Source: Ceriagrion tenellum (Eukaryota > Arthropoda > Insecta > Odonata > Coenagrionidae). Taken from it: a stretch of DNA of 64,000 bases. Made by a program: the position numbers and the translations under genes. The stretch covers positions 151,473,584 through 151,537,583 of the forward strand of contig OY720634.1 in assembly GCA_963169105.1 (NCBI GenBank), in the 5' to 3' direction. A model generated the notes under the pieces. It was given only the letters and a program-made list of their open reading frames with translations, had not been told where the DNA came from and ran no database searches. This document shows positions 22,257 to 32,721 of this stretch, piece by piece; the stretch's first letter is position 1; each line of letters begins with the position of its first letter.

Positions 22257-24684
22257 GGTAATTTTAAATGCGGAACTTAATCGAAAGCTTTTCTTCAATC
22301 ACGAAATTTTGCGCATATGTGGACATCCTACATCACTTCATTATTTCCCTTCCTTCGCCTATTAATTCAAATTGACTTCGCATTGGCTATTGGAACGCCA
22401 GCTGGAGGGCAGTTGAAAAAAATACCGAAAGGACGAGAGGTGTACACCGGGTTCGAACGGGGGAACGTGAGGGCCAGGATTCGGGCGCGCGGGTGGAAAT
22501 TTCCGTGGCCGCTTTCTTCCCCTCACTCCTCTTTCCCCTTGAGCCATCGAGCCCAACCAGTGTGTCTCCTTGAGCTCGCGATAACAATCCCCCTCGCCCT
22601 CAGTCCCATGCTTCATCCACCGTGGAACGAGAGACTACAACCCTCCAGCGACACGGGGAAGGTTGGTTGAGAAAACAGGGCGCATGCCCGTAGCTCTGAG
22701 CGTCGAATGGGACATTTGGGAAAGGAAAGGCAAGCGACAGCCTACCCCGCCGTCGTTCGACCAAGGCACGCTGTCTACATTGCCCCCTCCCCCTCGTATT
22801 CCAACTGGAGGTGCGTTACGAATCGCTCATGATGCACTTCGAAGCCCTTTCATGAGATAATCCTGCCTGGGAAGGCTCTATAGTGGCCCCGCAGCGAGCG
22901 TTTCCTGTAAACAGAAGCGCTCACCTAGGCATTAAAAACTTCTAATATACTTTAAGCGGAGACAGCGAAGGACGAGGGAAGAAACCAATTCGAAATAAAA
23001 GACGAAGAAAGATAAATAATGAATGTGATGTTGGATGAGCACGAGGCACTCTTTGAATTTCTTTCAAATTACGAGGAAGCGGAAAATGCGACAACAGGTT
23101 TATTAATATACTTCAATAATTGCTGTTAAATTTGAGAAGTTTTTTTTAATATAGTGGTGAATGGTTGAGTAAAGATAAGGTTTTACTGAATTATAAAAGT
23201 TTATGTATGACCTCTCGTAAAATTAGGTGTCGTATTTCCTCACAGTAAATGTTAATATAGTGGTCTTTGCTGTGAGATCTTTCTATAAATGTGTAGTTTT
23301 GAGACTTTTCCTCTTGGCCTCGAGGTTAATGTTGATCGTGTTTTTATAGCATATATGTTGTTTGTTCAGTTCACTTGTTAGCCTAATCCATTTCCTATCC
23401 CACAAGATATGAGTGGTATTATTAGTGAAAAATTTTACGAATATTTCGTGATTTGATCGTGTTCTTAGTAAAATACTACTTGGAATTCCGTATCTAAGGT
23501 AAAGAGGGGTAGGTGTGAAATGAAACTGATATCGAAGAAAAATTCACGGTGTGAGACTCCTGTAGCCATCACAAATGGCGACTATCATACCTGAAAGTAT
23601 CCAAAATGCTGCAACGGAGAACAGAATTATTGACCACAAAGCAGTAAATCCTAAATTTCATATAAGTGCTAACAAAAGGGTCGCCACGTGGAGAAAAGTT
23701 TCCCTGTACCACAAAGAGGATTACGAAGAGTTAAAACTGGAATTATCAACCTTCTAAAAGGTTTAATGATGTGAGCCAAAACCATTGTACTTACGACCCA
23801 TGAAATTCTTTCCGTAGCATCACACAAGTGGCCATAAATACCTCAATTCCAAGTAAACTGAAAAAATGGAGTGATCTGGAGCGCTAGATCTGTAGCAAAG
23901 ATATCTGTGGTATCCCCAAGGAATGGTGTAAAGAGAAGTTATTTCCATTTGCCATTTTATTCGAAAAATCAGGAAATTCATAAGAAAATTTCAGTCATAC
24001 CGTATGTTCCTCTATCGTGTTGCAGGATATTTGCCTTTAATTCAACAATTGCTCACATACTGACCATAAATGCTCATTCTATTCTATGACAAAATGGTCT
24101 CTGCTTAACCAGTAACCACTGCACGCTAGTGCATATTTTGTCTACGATAACTACTTTCACCTCGCACCGCATCCAATCGTAATGGATTCTACTCGTGTGA
24201 ATTCTTACACCTTATTATTGTGTGAAGTGCGACCTGGAGTTGTAGAATATGCAATGTGCTGTGGAACTATTACAGCTTTCAAATTTGACTAAAAGTTTAA
24301 AATGAAAATACCAATTTTTTTTCCTATTATTGTTTTTATTTAATGTTCTGCTGTATGGGGGAAATTAAATTGATCATAATGATTGGGGAATGGGAAGTTT
24401 TAGTGAAAGAAATTTGCCTTTGCCCCACTCCAATGCCTATTCTCCACTGACACATATATACTGGGTCTCTAAGCGCTTACACATTCGATCTACGTCATCG
24501 GTATAGGAAAACGTTTTGGTACTCACCAGCGGTGAAAGAGGTATTTCATTAAAATTTTTTTACCCGAAAATACTTCACCACTGTGTTGCAGATTGAATGA
24601 GGACTACGAAATATGAAAGTTTTTGCGGTGACAAATGCATAGTTATGTCGTACAATTAAATTTGAATTCGCCAAAATACTGAAT
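22257..24684. other. Unassigned stretch, GC-rich at 22400-22900
   Basis: 22400-22900 is GC-rich, with short frames open on both strands. A 60-codon frame at 23575-23757 (+) starts in a good context (ACAAATGGCG) but matches nothing I know. An ATTTATTT-rich low-complexity run lies near 24320-24340. No exon chain is visible. Confidence 0.4.
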
Positions 24685-24825
24685 ATGCCAGCGGACCGAG
24701 AAGCGACGCGTGAAGTAATTCACCCGAATCATGGCGTCATGCACCTCGGGCATGAAGAGCGAATTCAGCTTTTAGGTTACGGAATACCCAGGGACGCAAG
24801 TAAAAAGCGTCACGATCCGGTTTAG
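24685..24825 (+). other. 46-codon frame, possible transposase relic
   Basis: Open frame with the stretch HLGHEERIQLLGYGIPRDAS. A LGH-x-E ... L..GI..D arrangement vaguely recalls the N-terminal part of some Mutator-like transposases of insects. The resemblance comes from memory and is weak; a chance frame is as likely. Confidence 0.2.
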
Positions 24826-25196
24826 TGTGGTCTTATTGAAAGCTATCTTTAAGTAACCAATATTGATGCAAATGACGCCCAAATGAAGTTTTAACCCATT
24901 TTCGTACACTTAACATAACTAAGTTTATAATAGTGGTCTGAGGAGAAATCATGAAAACACGCCATTAGAAGTCAGTTGGGTTGAATATGGCATTGATCAG
25001 CGGGAAAAGGTATTGAAAGACTCACTGAGAGACCTCTGGTGGAGGACTCGGACGCTACATGCGACATCGCTGGCATGTTTTCCTCTCCTTTCGATAATTC
25101 CCTCCACAAGTGAGTGCCACCACCTTTCGCTATGCCAATTCACCGCCTCACCTCGCCACTCAATTTTCTTCCTCCCAGCCGACGTGGCGAGGTTGG
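24826..25196. other. Unassigned stretch
   Basis: No gene seen. The plus-strand frames starting at 25013 and 25114 run into the antisense of the LINE at 25197 and are discarded. Confidence 0.35.
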
Positions 25197-25800
25197 GTTC
25201 TACATTTACATCAACATACCTACTACACTGCGAGCTGCCGGATGGGCGTGTGGTAGGGGGTGTTGGGACACCAGACGTGTAAGATGGAAGGTTTTTGGTG
25301 GTGAAAGAGTGACGTGTATCGTGGGAGTGTATTTAAAGGAGATTAGTTGTTATTGTGGTCGCTTATTGTTCGCGGAAAGAACAAGTTTTTGTGCCTATCT
25401 GTTGGGCAGTTTATCTCTCTTATTTTATCGCATCTGTCAGGCCAAGAGATGTAGTGAGGAGTCATGATAATATTCTCTATGTCGCTCTGAAACACTTGTT
25501 TTGCATTTCTCAGCCTTACTAAGTCTAGGGTATAGCTTCCGAGACTCTTGGGACTCCTAATTATATCCCTCTAATAGCTGTGAAACACAATATGTTCGGT
25601 TGTAGTATTTTTTTAAACTAAGCATGCTGCTTTTCTCTGTATTTTATTTATTTTTTTGGTTGAATCTTTATGTCTGGGTTCCAAATGCTCGCGGCGTATT
25701 CGAGGCGTGGCCTAACCAGAGCGAAGTAGCATCTCTGTTTTACTTTTTCATACAAGGATCTTCCTATTATACGCTCAATAAGGCCTAGGCTGCTATTCTG
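25197..25800 (-). mobile_element. CR1-like LINE 3' portion, minus strand
   Basis: Minus-strand copy covering the C-terminal coding end and full 3' UTR. From 25800 downwards: the block encoding YFALVRPRLEYAASIWNP near 25720, QRKAACLV near 25630, the FQSDIENIIMTPHYIS block near 25470, KIREINCPTDRHKNLFFPRTIS near 25400, stop. The UTR and tail follow (CCTACCACACGCCCATCCGG, GTAGGTATGTTGATGTAAAT). At least two frameshifts. About 120 bases of its left coding part are nearly identical to 19940-20060, so the two copies derive from one source. Confidence 0.75.
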
Positions 25801-26898
25801 AATCGGGCGACGCTATTTCTGGCTAACGCTATTCCTAGCTCCAGAATAGCCGCGGAAGCAATTCTGAATACGATGCTAAATTCAAGGCGTCCGGTCTGTA
25901 ACGCTACCATTAACCACGCCCGTTACTGTATGAAAAGCTTTCGGTGCAGTAAATGGAAATTCAGGCAGCCAATAACGAGTAATGTTTACGTTTTTCACAA
26001 ACAGCTGAGACCTTCGCCATGGATGCCGTGAGTCTGGTGCATGAAAGAATGTTTTCAATAAATAATCCAACTAAATTTTATTCAATGCTGTCTTCGGATA
26101 CCATTATTATACGTTATTTTGTTTTGCATTCATCAGGCGATAGATGCTAACGCTCTGATTATTTTAGATTTTGTGAAGTGGATTTCAGTTTAGGAAAGTC
26201 TGGCATTGTTTGTTAGGTATATCCACCTACGTAAACATATGACAGCTACCCGAGCTGGGAAAAAAATTTAATTCCTATAATGATTGCTCACCTCAAAATC
26301 GTAAAAAAGCATATTGTTTTCACGTATCTGTTGGGTTTTTTTATTTTATTTTCACCACTTATACGACTGAGCAGACGACGTTTGGATGCATACGAATTGA
26401 GAATAATGATGTGTTAGTGTACCAAGGAAAGTGATATGATGGTAAATTTCAATTATTTCATCACGGATATTTGAAATTTATTATTCTTAATAGTCCGTGG
26501 ATTTAATAAGATGGTTTGACATCGCAATTAGCCTCTTGAAAATCTTGTGGTATCGCTGGGAATGTGTGGATGGAAGTGAATGCGAACAGGCGAGGTGAGC
26601 AATATTTCGAGCCCACTTGTTTAAATAATACCACGGGAATGTTAGATACAATTCTTAACGGAGAGAGTGAATACTCAACCTTTTCGTGTAGATTTCTTCA
26701 ATTTTACCTAAAATTCTATTCCCGGCTGAGAGATGGGAAAAGTAATGCAATGCAAGAATAAAGCAATGAGACTCGGTCGAAAAAAATACGTCTACAATGA
26801 GAGGTACGGTAAAAGGAAATGCCAAGGAAAGTATTCATGCTTATATCATTCAATGCACTTGAATGCTATTGTTGAGTTTAAGCATGAATATCCTATAA
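25801..26898. other. Unassigned stretch
   Basis: No gene recognised. The repeated GCTAACGCTATTCC/GACGCTATTTCTGG motif near 25810-25840 may be a small decayed repeat. Frames at 26564-26969 overlap the left end of the next element and are not convincing. Confidence 0.35.
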
Positions 26899-27662
26899 CC
26901 CAGCAAACCAAGGAAAGATCAAATCTAGATTTTTGGGGGATTATTTGCTACATCCAATCTAGATTTTGAAATTTCTCTACAATCCGTAATGAATCTAGAT
27001 TTAAACATCCTACTTTAATACATATTTAATCTGAATATAGAAATCTCTAATCCGTTTTCAATTGTATCAACATCCGGGTAACCGGTTTCTAGAGATTAAG
27101 ATCGCCTGATTTGGCCTAGAAACGTGAGTGTAAGTGACCGTGGAGTTCAGAGATACATGGTGGAGTTCGTTAGAGTGATAGGAAATCACTCGATAATTTT
27201 CTAATCTGCGTGTATATTCTTTGCGGAGTGTTGCGTGACATCATATCTGTGAAGAACTTGATTTAAGTGGCTTCAATCGATTTCCCCACCGTTCTGGACA
27301 ACATTTGCCGTCCAATATCGTGAAAGCTGTTGACTGTACTCTTCTCCCTGTTAAGGTAAGCAGTAATTTATAATATTTGGTTATAGTAGACTGGAAAATG
27401 TGAGCGAGAGGTATGAACTATAGACTTGGTAAATTTCGTTGAATATCATGGTTTTTGGGAGCGTGAAATGTGAGTTTGTCGGACTTCTCGCTCACATTTA
27501 CCCATTAAGGAATTTCGTGAGCGTACAAATGTTGTTTATTTTATTTTAACGTGATTTCAGGGATAGGAACTACTGACCACTCCTGTTTTAGCATTTAATC
27601 TTTAACAATTTATCCGTATAACCTCGATATAGGAGATGATTTTGCTGCTTAAGGCTTTAAAG

Positions 27663-28111
27663 ATGTCATTTAGGAAGTCTATTTTCGATATGGAAACCAG
27701 ATATAAACGCAGATTAAGGTGTAGTGTTTCCCTTAACTCTGGAATTCAAGAAAGCGGCTGTAGTCCTGTTGCGGTGGAGGTTCAGGAATGCGAATTAAGT
27801 ATTGAAAATAGGTTAGATCAGAGTTATCATACTTCAGAGACATTCGGTGACATTGACTGAAGGAATGAAATGTTTGGGGTTGCGGGAGATGAAGAAAATG
27901 TGCCTCCACTTCCTGATTCCGATGATTTGGAGGAAGCCACTAACGAGAGTTTTAAACGTAGCCTAGTAGAATATGGGCAGTGGAAGGTGTCTCGCACAAA
28001 AAAGTAAACGATCTTTTAAAGATACTCAGGAAGCATCCCTGCCATACCCACCTGTCGTCCGACGTGCGAACATTGCTCAAAACGCCTGGTTGGTTAAAAA
28101 GGAGTTTCTGA
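27663..28111 (+). pseudogene. N-terminal domain of a transposase-associated protein, broken
   Basis: Starting at ATG 27663 the frame encodes a basic start (METRYKRRLRCSVSL), an acidic linker (ENVPPLPDSDDLEEA), then SFKRSLVEYGQW. After one frameshift in an A-run near 28000 it gives VNDLLKILRKH and SSDVRTLLKTPGW. The order basic leader, short helix with L..W, LL..L and (D)ARTLL-TP is what I remember from the N-terminus of a widespread invertebrate family annotated as transposase domain-containing proteins. One stop (TGA near 27858) and the frameshift make it a pseudogene. It lies inside the inverted-repeat element at 26899-28967 and is the best clue to that element's identity. Confidence 0.5.
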
Positions 28112-28301
28112 TTTAACTCCGCAATGAAAGGGAAAAATGTCATTGTTTAGATGGAACTTGTTCCAGTTAGTTTCCTAACATTTGTGCTAATCGTATGGAG
28201 CTAGCTATATGTAAGATGTTTTGGATTTCATTGCTTTTTTTAAGATAAATAAGCATTGTTCTCAACAGTTAATTGTAATTTATGGTCTTTTTCAATTGCA
28301 G

Positions 28302-28486
28302 AAGCAATTCAAGAAAGAACAAGTTTGGCGTCATCCACGAAGAAATATGTTGGAAAAGTAGTTGCTGAGTGGCTGCGCCAAGCAAACTCCAGGTGCCGAA
28401 GAAAGAACTCCACGATATTAACATATGTTAATATAATATATATCATATGTGAATTGAATAAATGTTTAATAAAACTAGTTAATTGA
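28302..28486 (+). pseudogene. Possible second exon of the TIR-element gene
   Basis: A pyrimidine tract ending TTCAATTGCAG precedes 28302. The following frame reads AIQERTSLASSTKKYVGKVV, then AEWLRQANSRCRRK, and ends at 28486, with AATAAA at 28457. The WLR-A-R ending recalls the C-terminus of DUF4806-type transposon proteins, from memory. I infer that it belongs with the broken gene at 27663. Confidence 0.4.
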
Positions 28487-28967
28487 ATTCCTCAGGCATT
28501 ACTTTACTGTCCACATTCTGCCATCCAATTATTGTACATGAAAATTTGTGCCGAGATTGAAGTGCCAGAAGTGTATTGTCACTTATTTGCCCTATATTGA
28601 ATCACATTTGCACTGGTTCTATGAGTCCATTATTATCTATGGTGTATATCAGTCTAATTCTGTTAAGTGAGATTTTCAGTTATCAGGTGTGTATAGTTTA
28701 AAGACTCCCAAGAACCAAAAATTAGTGAGAGCAAATACACCTCCCCCCCCCCCCCCCCCTAGCTGCCCACTTCAGAGAAAAGATTTCAAAATCTGTATTT
28801 AATACGTGTAAAATCTAAGATTTCAAACGGCTTACATTCAGATTTAATACGTAATGTAGAGGACATAGGAGCACATATGATATGGATTAAATCTAAATTT
28901 TTCAGGGATACAAAGTATACAGAAATCTAGATTTAACATAGCTTTAATCTTTTCCTGGTTTGCTGGG

Positions 28968-29579
28968 AATTCACAGACTTTAAACAGAGATTGACGCATA
29001 TCATAAGCGGCCCCAGAGAGGCCATTTGCCATTAAAGATTCAAACCAGAGTACGAATTTTGTGGTAAGTGTCAGGAGAAAAAAGTCGAGGTGAAGTCCTA
29101 TGATAGGATATGTAACTCGGTGGAAAAATTTCTCTCTGGTCCTGCAGATGAAAAAGGAAAAAAAGTACACCGCCAGCAACCGCGAACTACCACCTTTGCC
29201 AGCAAGAATATACGACGCAAACCACTGCACCACCTGTGTTTTTAAAAATAGATGTTTTCCCAGCGTTTTTATACTTAAGGCGGATATTGCCGAATACAAA
29301 TTGATTAATTACGACAAAACTACGGCATGTTTGACAAAGTCCAAGGTGAATTAGCGTTGCCTTTGACCTCATGCACGACAGAAAATATGGCTTTCAAATC
29401 TGTGAGGCAGGGTACGTATGCGAGGCACATTTGCCTACTTTTTATGAGAAGAATTTTTTTATGTTTACTTGGATATACGGATTAATAAGTCAATCCTGCT
29501 ATTATTTTTTTTGTTTTTAGGAACACTTCTCAGTGCATATTTTGCAGAATCCTCGTTAGATGACGTGTGATTAAGAATC
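28968..29579. other. Unassigned stretch
   Basis: Frames on both strands at 28844-29372 overlap each other and resemble nothing I know. No element boundary is visible before the LTR sequence at about 29580. Confidence 0.35.
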
Positions 29580-29954
29580 AGGTAGCCGTTTCACACAAGA
29601 ATTGCGTGACGCTTTAAAAGAGCGCGGTGATCAGATCGTCGCCTAAAACAGCGTCGCTCGCAGCCGTCAGTGTGGCGCTCAGAATCGCAAAAAGCGTCGT
29701 TGTCACTATTCTTCGGAACGAAAGCTATTTCTAGCTACTAGCGTGTAAAACAAACTGCTGTCTTGCATCAGTTATTCGGTGGGCGTTAAAGCCCACAAAT
29801 TGGTAACCCCGACGTGATTCTCCCGAAATACAGCCGTTCCCAGGCCACGTGGTCGAGCCGAAGAGCGCGCTATCTATTAAAAGCTATTTCGCGCCGTGTT
29901 TCGCCCGCACTAGTTTCCACTAGTTTGTGCACCGATTCCTCGCGACATCCCTAA
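29580..29954 (+). mobile_element. Ty3/Gypsy 5' LTR end, primer-binding site and leader
   Basis: The stretch TTGGTAACCCCGACGTGATT at 29800-29819, just after a CCCACA terminus at 29797, is the LTR end plus primer-binding-site arrangement of a common arthropod Gypsy type. Upstream about 200 bases (from TGACGCTTTAAAAGAGCGC, 29607) look like LTR sequence; its true left end is unclear. The leader after the PBS runs to 29954, where the Harbinger element has inserted. The gag start with about 80 codons expected here is missing. Confidence 0.6.
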
Positions 29955-30094
29955 GGCCCACACACACCAATGCGAACGCGAATGCGGTCCCACGGCGAAC
30001 GGTCCAGCACACACCGAAGCGAACTGCCCGCGCGAACTCCGAGCGAACGGTTGACGACGAGGTGCTTGATCAAGCCCAGAATTGTCTCAAGAAA

Positions 30095-30240
30095 GGTACA
30101 TCTACATCTAAAAAGTACCGTACAATCCACCGCTAGGGTGTGTGGCACGGGGTGATTCCACACCAGCCATGTAGTACTCATCCCAGATCAAATCAGAACT
30201 TCGTACGTTTCCCCGGCCTCTAGTTCACTGCCTTTCAAAA
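30095..30240 (-). repeat. CR1-like LINE tail inside the Harbinger
   Basis: Minus-strand tail of the LINE family with the terminal TTTAGATGTAGATGTA at the left edge (30095-30110) and CCGTGCCACACACCCTAGCG. Closely similar to 14935-15085. It interrupts the subterminal part of the Harbinger and is thus younger than it. Confidence 0.6.
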
Positions 30241-30929
30241 CTTACCCGCCGTTTTGCACAACCCTACTGTAGTGACATGAATTATCGAGACATGCGTGGA
30301 GACGTCGGTCTCCTGGACCGATTAGGGCTTTGGAATTTTGAAAAAGATGATATCATTTTTCTGAATGGCAGCAGCGGCATTCAAACGTGAATTTAAAAAT
30401 GTTTATTCAATATTTTCACAGCCAAAAGAGAAGATACTTCAGCTTGTATTCTATCTATGTGATAAGGAAAATGGGCAGACTAGAGTATTTTTTTTCTTCA
30501 TGAGAGAAAAATATCCGTTACCAGGAATTGGTACATAAAAAGGATTCATTTCCATGATATGTCAGAAATCACTTATCCACAATATTAACATACCCGTTGG
30601 ACCGAAAGTAGCTATAAGTACCAATATGCTTACACAAAGTGATTTTTTAGCTTGTATATCGGAGTAGCAGATTAAACGAGGAAGCTACCGAATTACATGG
30701 ACAAAAAAATTTCATACTTCGCCTGCGTCACCATTAAGATTGTATTGCCCGTCTGAGAGACTGGGTGTCGCCACTCTAGGGTTAAAACTTGGCAACTTAG
30801 TATATTGACGGGTTCGTGATCCCTGTGAATCCTGCCGCACTACGCTGAGCGCGATGCGATCGTCAGTAATCAGTTAGGTGCTTATGGGAGACTGTGTTTA
30901 CGTGCAACTCTGCTTTATATCTTTATTGC
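30241..30929. other. Unassigned Harbinger-internal sequence
   Basis: AT-rich with no open frame of note. It may be the untranslated leader of the nuclease gene plus unidentified inserts. Confidence 0.35.
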
Positions 30930-31135
30930 GACCTCTGCTTTCCTTGGACCTCTCCAATATTTGACCATTGCTATTCCTGGATTAACCCTTTGGACCCTTT
31001 ATTGACCTCTCGCCTTCGCTGGACCTTACTCTCCCGTTTTCGACCTTGGCACCTCTTGGACATCGCGCGTGGAACATTTTTGACCCTCATACCTCCTGGA
31101 CAACCCACTTTGGCATTTATTGACAAAAACTTGTT
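30930..31135 (+). repeat. Degenerate array of 35-42-nt units
   Basis: About five imperfect units follow one another, each with a TTGACC (or TCGACC) start and a CTGGAC or TTGGACC centre about 18 bases later: TTGACCATTGCTATTCCTGG, TGACCTCTCGCCTTCGCTGG, TCGACCTTGGCACCTCTTGG, TTGACCCTCATACCTCCTGG. Unit lengths vary. It lies just upstream of the nuclease reading frame and may be its leader. Confidence 0.5.
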
Positions 31136-31242
31136 AGTAGATAGTGGATACACTTCTAGCTCTTCAATTACACCTCAGAAAGAGGATTTTAGGCAAAGGA
31201 AAGGCTTGCGGTAGGCAAACTTCAGGAAATTCAGAGTTAAGG

Positions 31243-31350
31243 ATGGCTGATAGCCAGTTGGAAGAAGAATGTCTTCCTTTAGCCGTGACACTAGACGATG
31301 ATGAAGCAAAAGAGAGATATGGACATTTCATATTTCCTTATCAGGGTTAA
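31243..31350 (+). CDS. Harbinger nuclease, possible first exon
   Basis: A short acidic frame from ATG 31243 (MADSQLEEECLPLAV) ends HFIFPYQ just before GGTTAATA, a weak splice donor. It precedes the conserved nuclease exon by a few dozen bases and may be its N-terminal exon. The assignment rests on position only. Confidence 0.3.
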   Translation: MADSQLEEECLPLAVTLDDDEAKERYGHFIFPYQG

Positions 31351-31377
31351 TAATAATTTTTTAATTAATAGTACGTT

Positions 31378-31620
31378 TTGAAATATTGGCTGAGGAAATT
31401 TTGGGTTCATGATATTAACATGACAAGAGAGACTAAAGGAGAATTTTTTAATTTATATCACCAGCTGAGAGAAGATGAAGAGCGATTTTACCAGGCCTTC
31501 AGAATGAATTTAGAATGTTTTGATGAGCTCCTAAACATGATCAAGGATGACATTAAGAATACGAACACAAACTACAGGAGCTGTATTGATCCATTGCAAT
31601 GTCTTACGGTAGCTTTAAGG
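31378..31620 (+). CDS. Harbinger DDE nuclease, N-terminal exon
   Basis: The frame encodes the typical N-terminal part of PIF/Harbinger nucleases: KFWVHDINMTRETKGEFFNL, YHQLREDEERFYQAFRM, FDELLNMIKDDI, TNYRSCIDPLQCLTVALR. It ends at a canonical donor (TTTAAG/GTAAGT at 31620/31621), supporting a spliced gene. The next conserved block, FLTTGDRF, follows at 32722 after an intron of about 1.1 kb. No stop or frameshift is seen within this exon. Confidence 0.75.
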
Positions 31621-32035
31621 TAAGTCTTACCACTCATTGGATATAAGCCGCATCCGCAATACGCTCAAATATGTTGAGAATATCACACACATTAGTATGA
31701 TTTTTACAAAATTGTTACATGCCCTGCTGCACCCCCGTAAGTTATCAGATGCAGATTCTCGTGGAGATAAACAGCTGATACTGCTACAATCGTGAGGGAA
31801 TACAGCTTCAAAATAATCCATTTACTTGATCAAATTGCAATGAGTTTTAGACAAAAAAGTTTAACTGAACTTATTGGGAAAGCTCTATTGGTATTCAAAT
31901 AAACAGGAACATTTACAATCTAATCAATACATGTTCTTCAAAAAAATAAATCCAAACAACTCATAATTGTCTAAAAAGTGGTTAAGATACACACATTAGA
32001 GATTAAATATGCGTTAAAAAAATTAAAGAATTCAT

Positions 32036-32384
32036 TTAAAGGTTTCCCGGAGGCTCTCGTGTAAACCAAGTGTCGTTGCTACGTGGGTTGTAGGGGGACT
32101 GGTTGGCATCAGAGTTCGGCAATTGGTAAGAGGGTATGGTATCACTCAACCGGTTGAACGGACCAGGAGCTCCACTAGGAACACTACACGGTGTAGACTT
32201 CTCTCCCTCTCTGCCTGAGGAATAGAGCGTAGGTGAACTCACAGATTCAGCTACTCTACGGGACTTTTCCGGAGGAATTTGAGGCGATTTCTTTTCAAGG
32301 TGCGCTAATTCTTGCTCGGCAGTAAACTGAGCTAATTTAGTCTTGACTACTATTTTTCTTGAATACTTTTCTTCGAGGGGAGAA
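32036..32384 (-). pseudogene. Harbinger MADF/Myb-like protein, C-terminal exon
   Basis: Minus-strand open frame downstream of the two MADF exons, basic then Ser/Pro-rich (KIVVKTKLAQFTAEQELAHL, GAPGPFNRLSDTI), ending in a stop at 32036. An acceptor (AAACAG) can be placed at 32385. It corresponds in position to the low-complexity tail that follows the MADF domain in Harbinger partner proteins. The donor of the preceding exon is damaged, so the join is inferred. Confidence 0.5.
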
Positions 32385-32444
32385 CTGTTTCATAGTCTTC
32401 GCAAAACTGAGAAACATTAAATCAAACAATGCATACTCTATATA

Positions 32445-32593
32445 TTATTTAAGGAAAGACATTTGATTCATCCACGGCCAATTTCGATATCTGTTGAGTT
32501 TATTTGCCGCCTGACCAGTGTGGGTCTTCACCGACCGTAGGTGCTTGTTGTAACTGTCTCTTAAGCCTTTCCATTTCTTTTTCGCCCCATCTC
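32445..32593 (-). pseudogene. Harbinger MADF/Myb-like protein, middle exon
   Basis: Follows a TTTTTTCCAG acceptor. Joined in phase to the exon ending at 35605 it completes the DNA-binding domain: GDGAKKKWKGLRDSYNKHLR, TGQAANKLNRYRNWPW, MSFL. The W..LRD.Y spacing is the third helix of a MADF domain. The frame hits TAA at 32445 directly after MSFLK, where a donor would be expected, so this border has been lost. Confidence 0.7.
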
Positions 32594-32721
32594 CTGGAAA
32601 AAATATATAATTAACGTGTGTTTTATATTATTAGGTCATATCATCGGAGGAATTAAGTGATTTTTCAGATTAAAATTAAGATTACATCTATTTTTGCTTA
32701 AAATTATATTATTTTTACAAG

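Larger units (their letters stand above)
26899..28967. mobile_element. 2.07-kb TIR transposon with palindromic subterminal repeats
   Basis: Both ends carry CCCAGCAAACCA (26899-26910, and inverted at 28956-28967), a perfect 12-bp terminal inverted repeat. Inside each end the palindrome AATCTAGATT recurs at 26922, 26956 and 26992 on the left and 28924 on the right, with degenerate copies near 28811 and 28889. The flanks share only AA, so a 2-bp duplication is possible. The interior holds the broken gene at 27663-28111, a spliced-looking exon at 28302 and an AATAAA signal at 28457-28462. A 17-base C run lies at 28743-28759. The superfamily could not be assigned from the termini. Confidence 0.7.

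Noticed and set aside
28743..28759. Run of 17 C as a functional motif
   Set aside because: Simple homopolymer; length is also prone to sequencing error.
29100..29354. 84-codon plus-strand frame, possible host exon
   Set aside because: The opposite strand is equally open, there is no conserved motif, and it lies between mobile elements.
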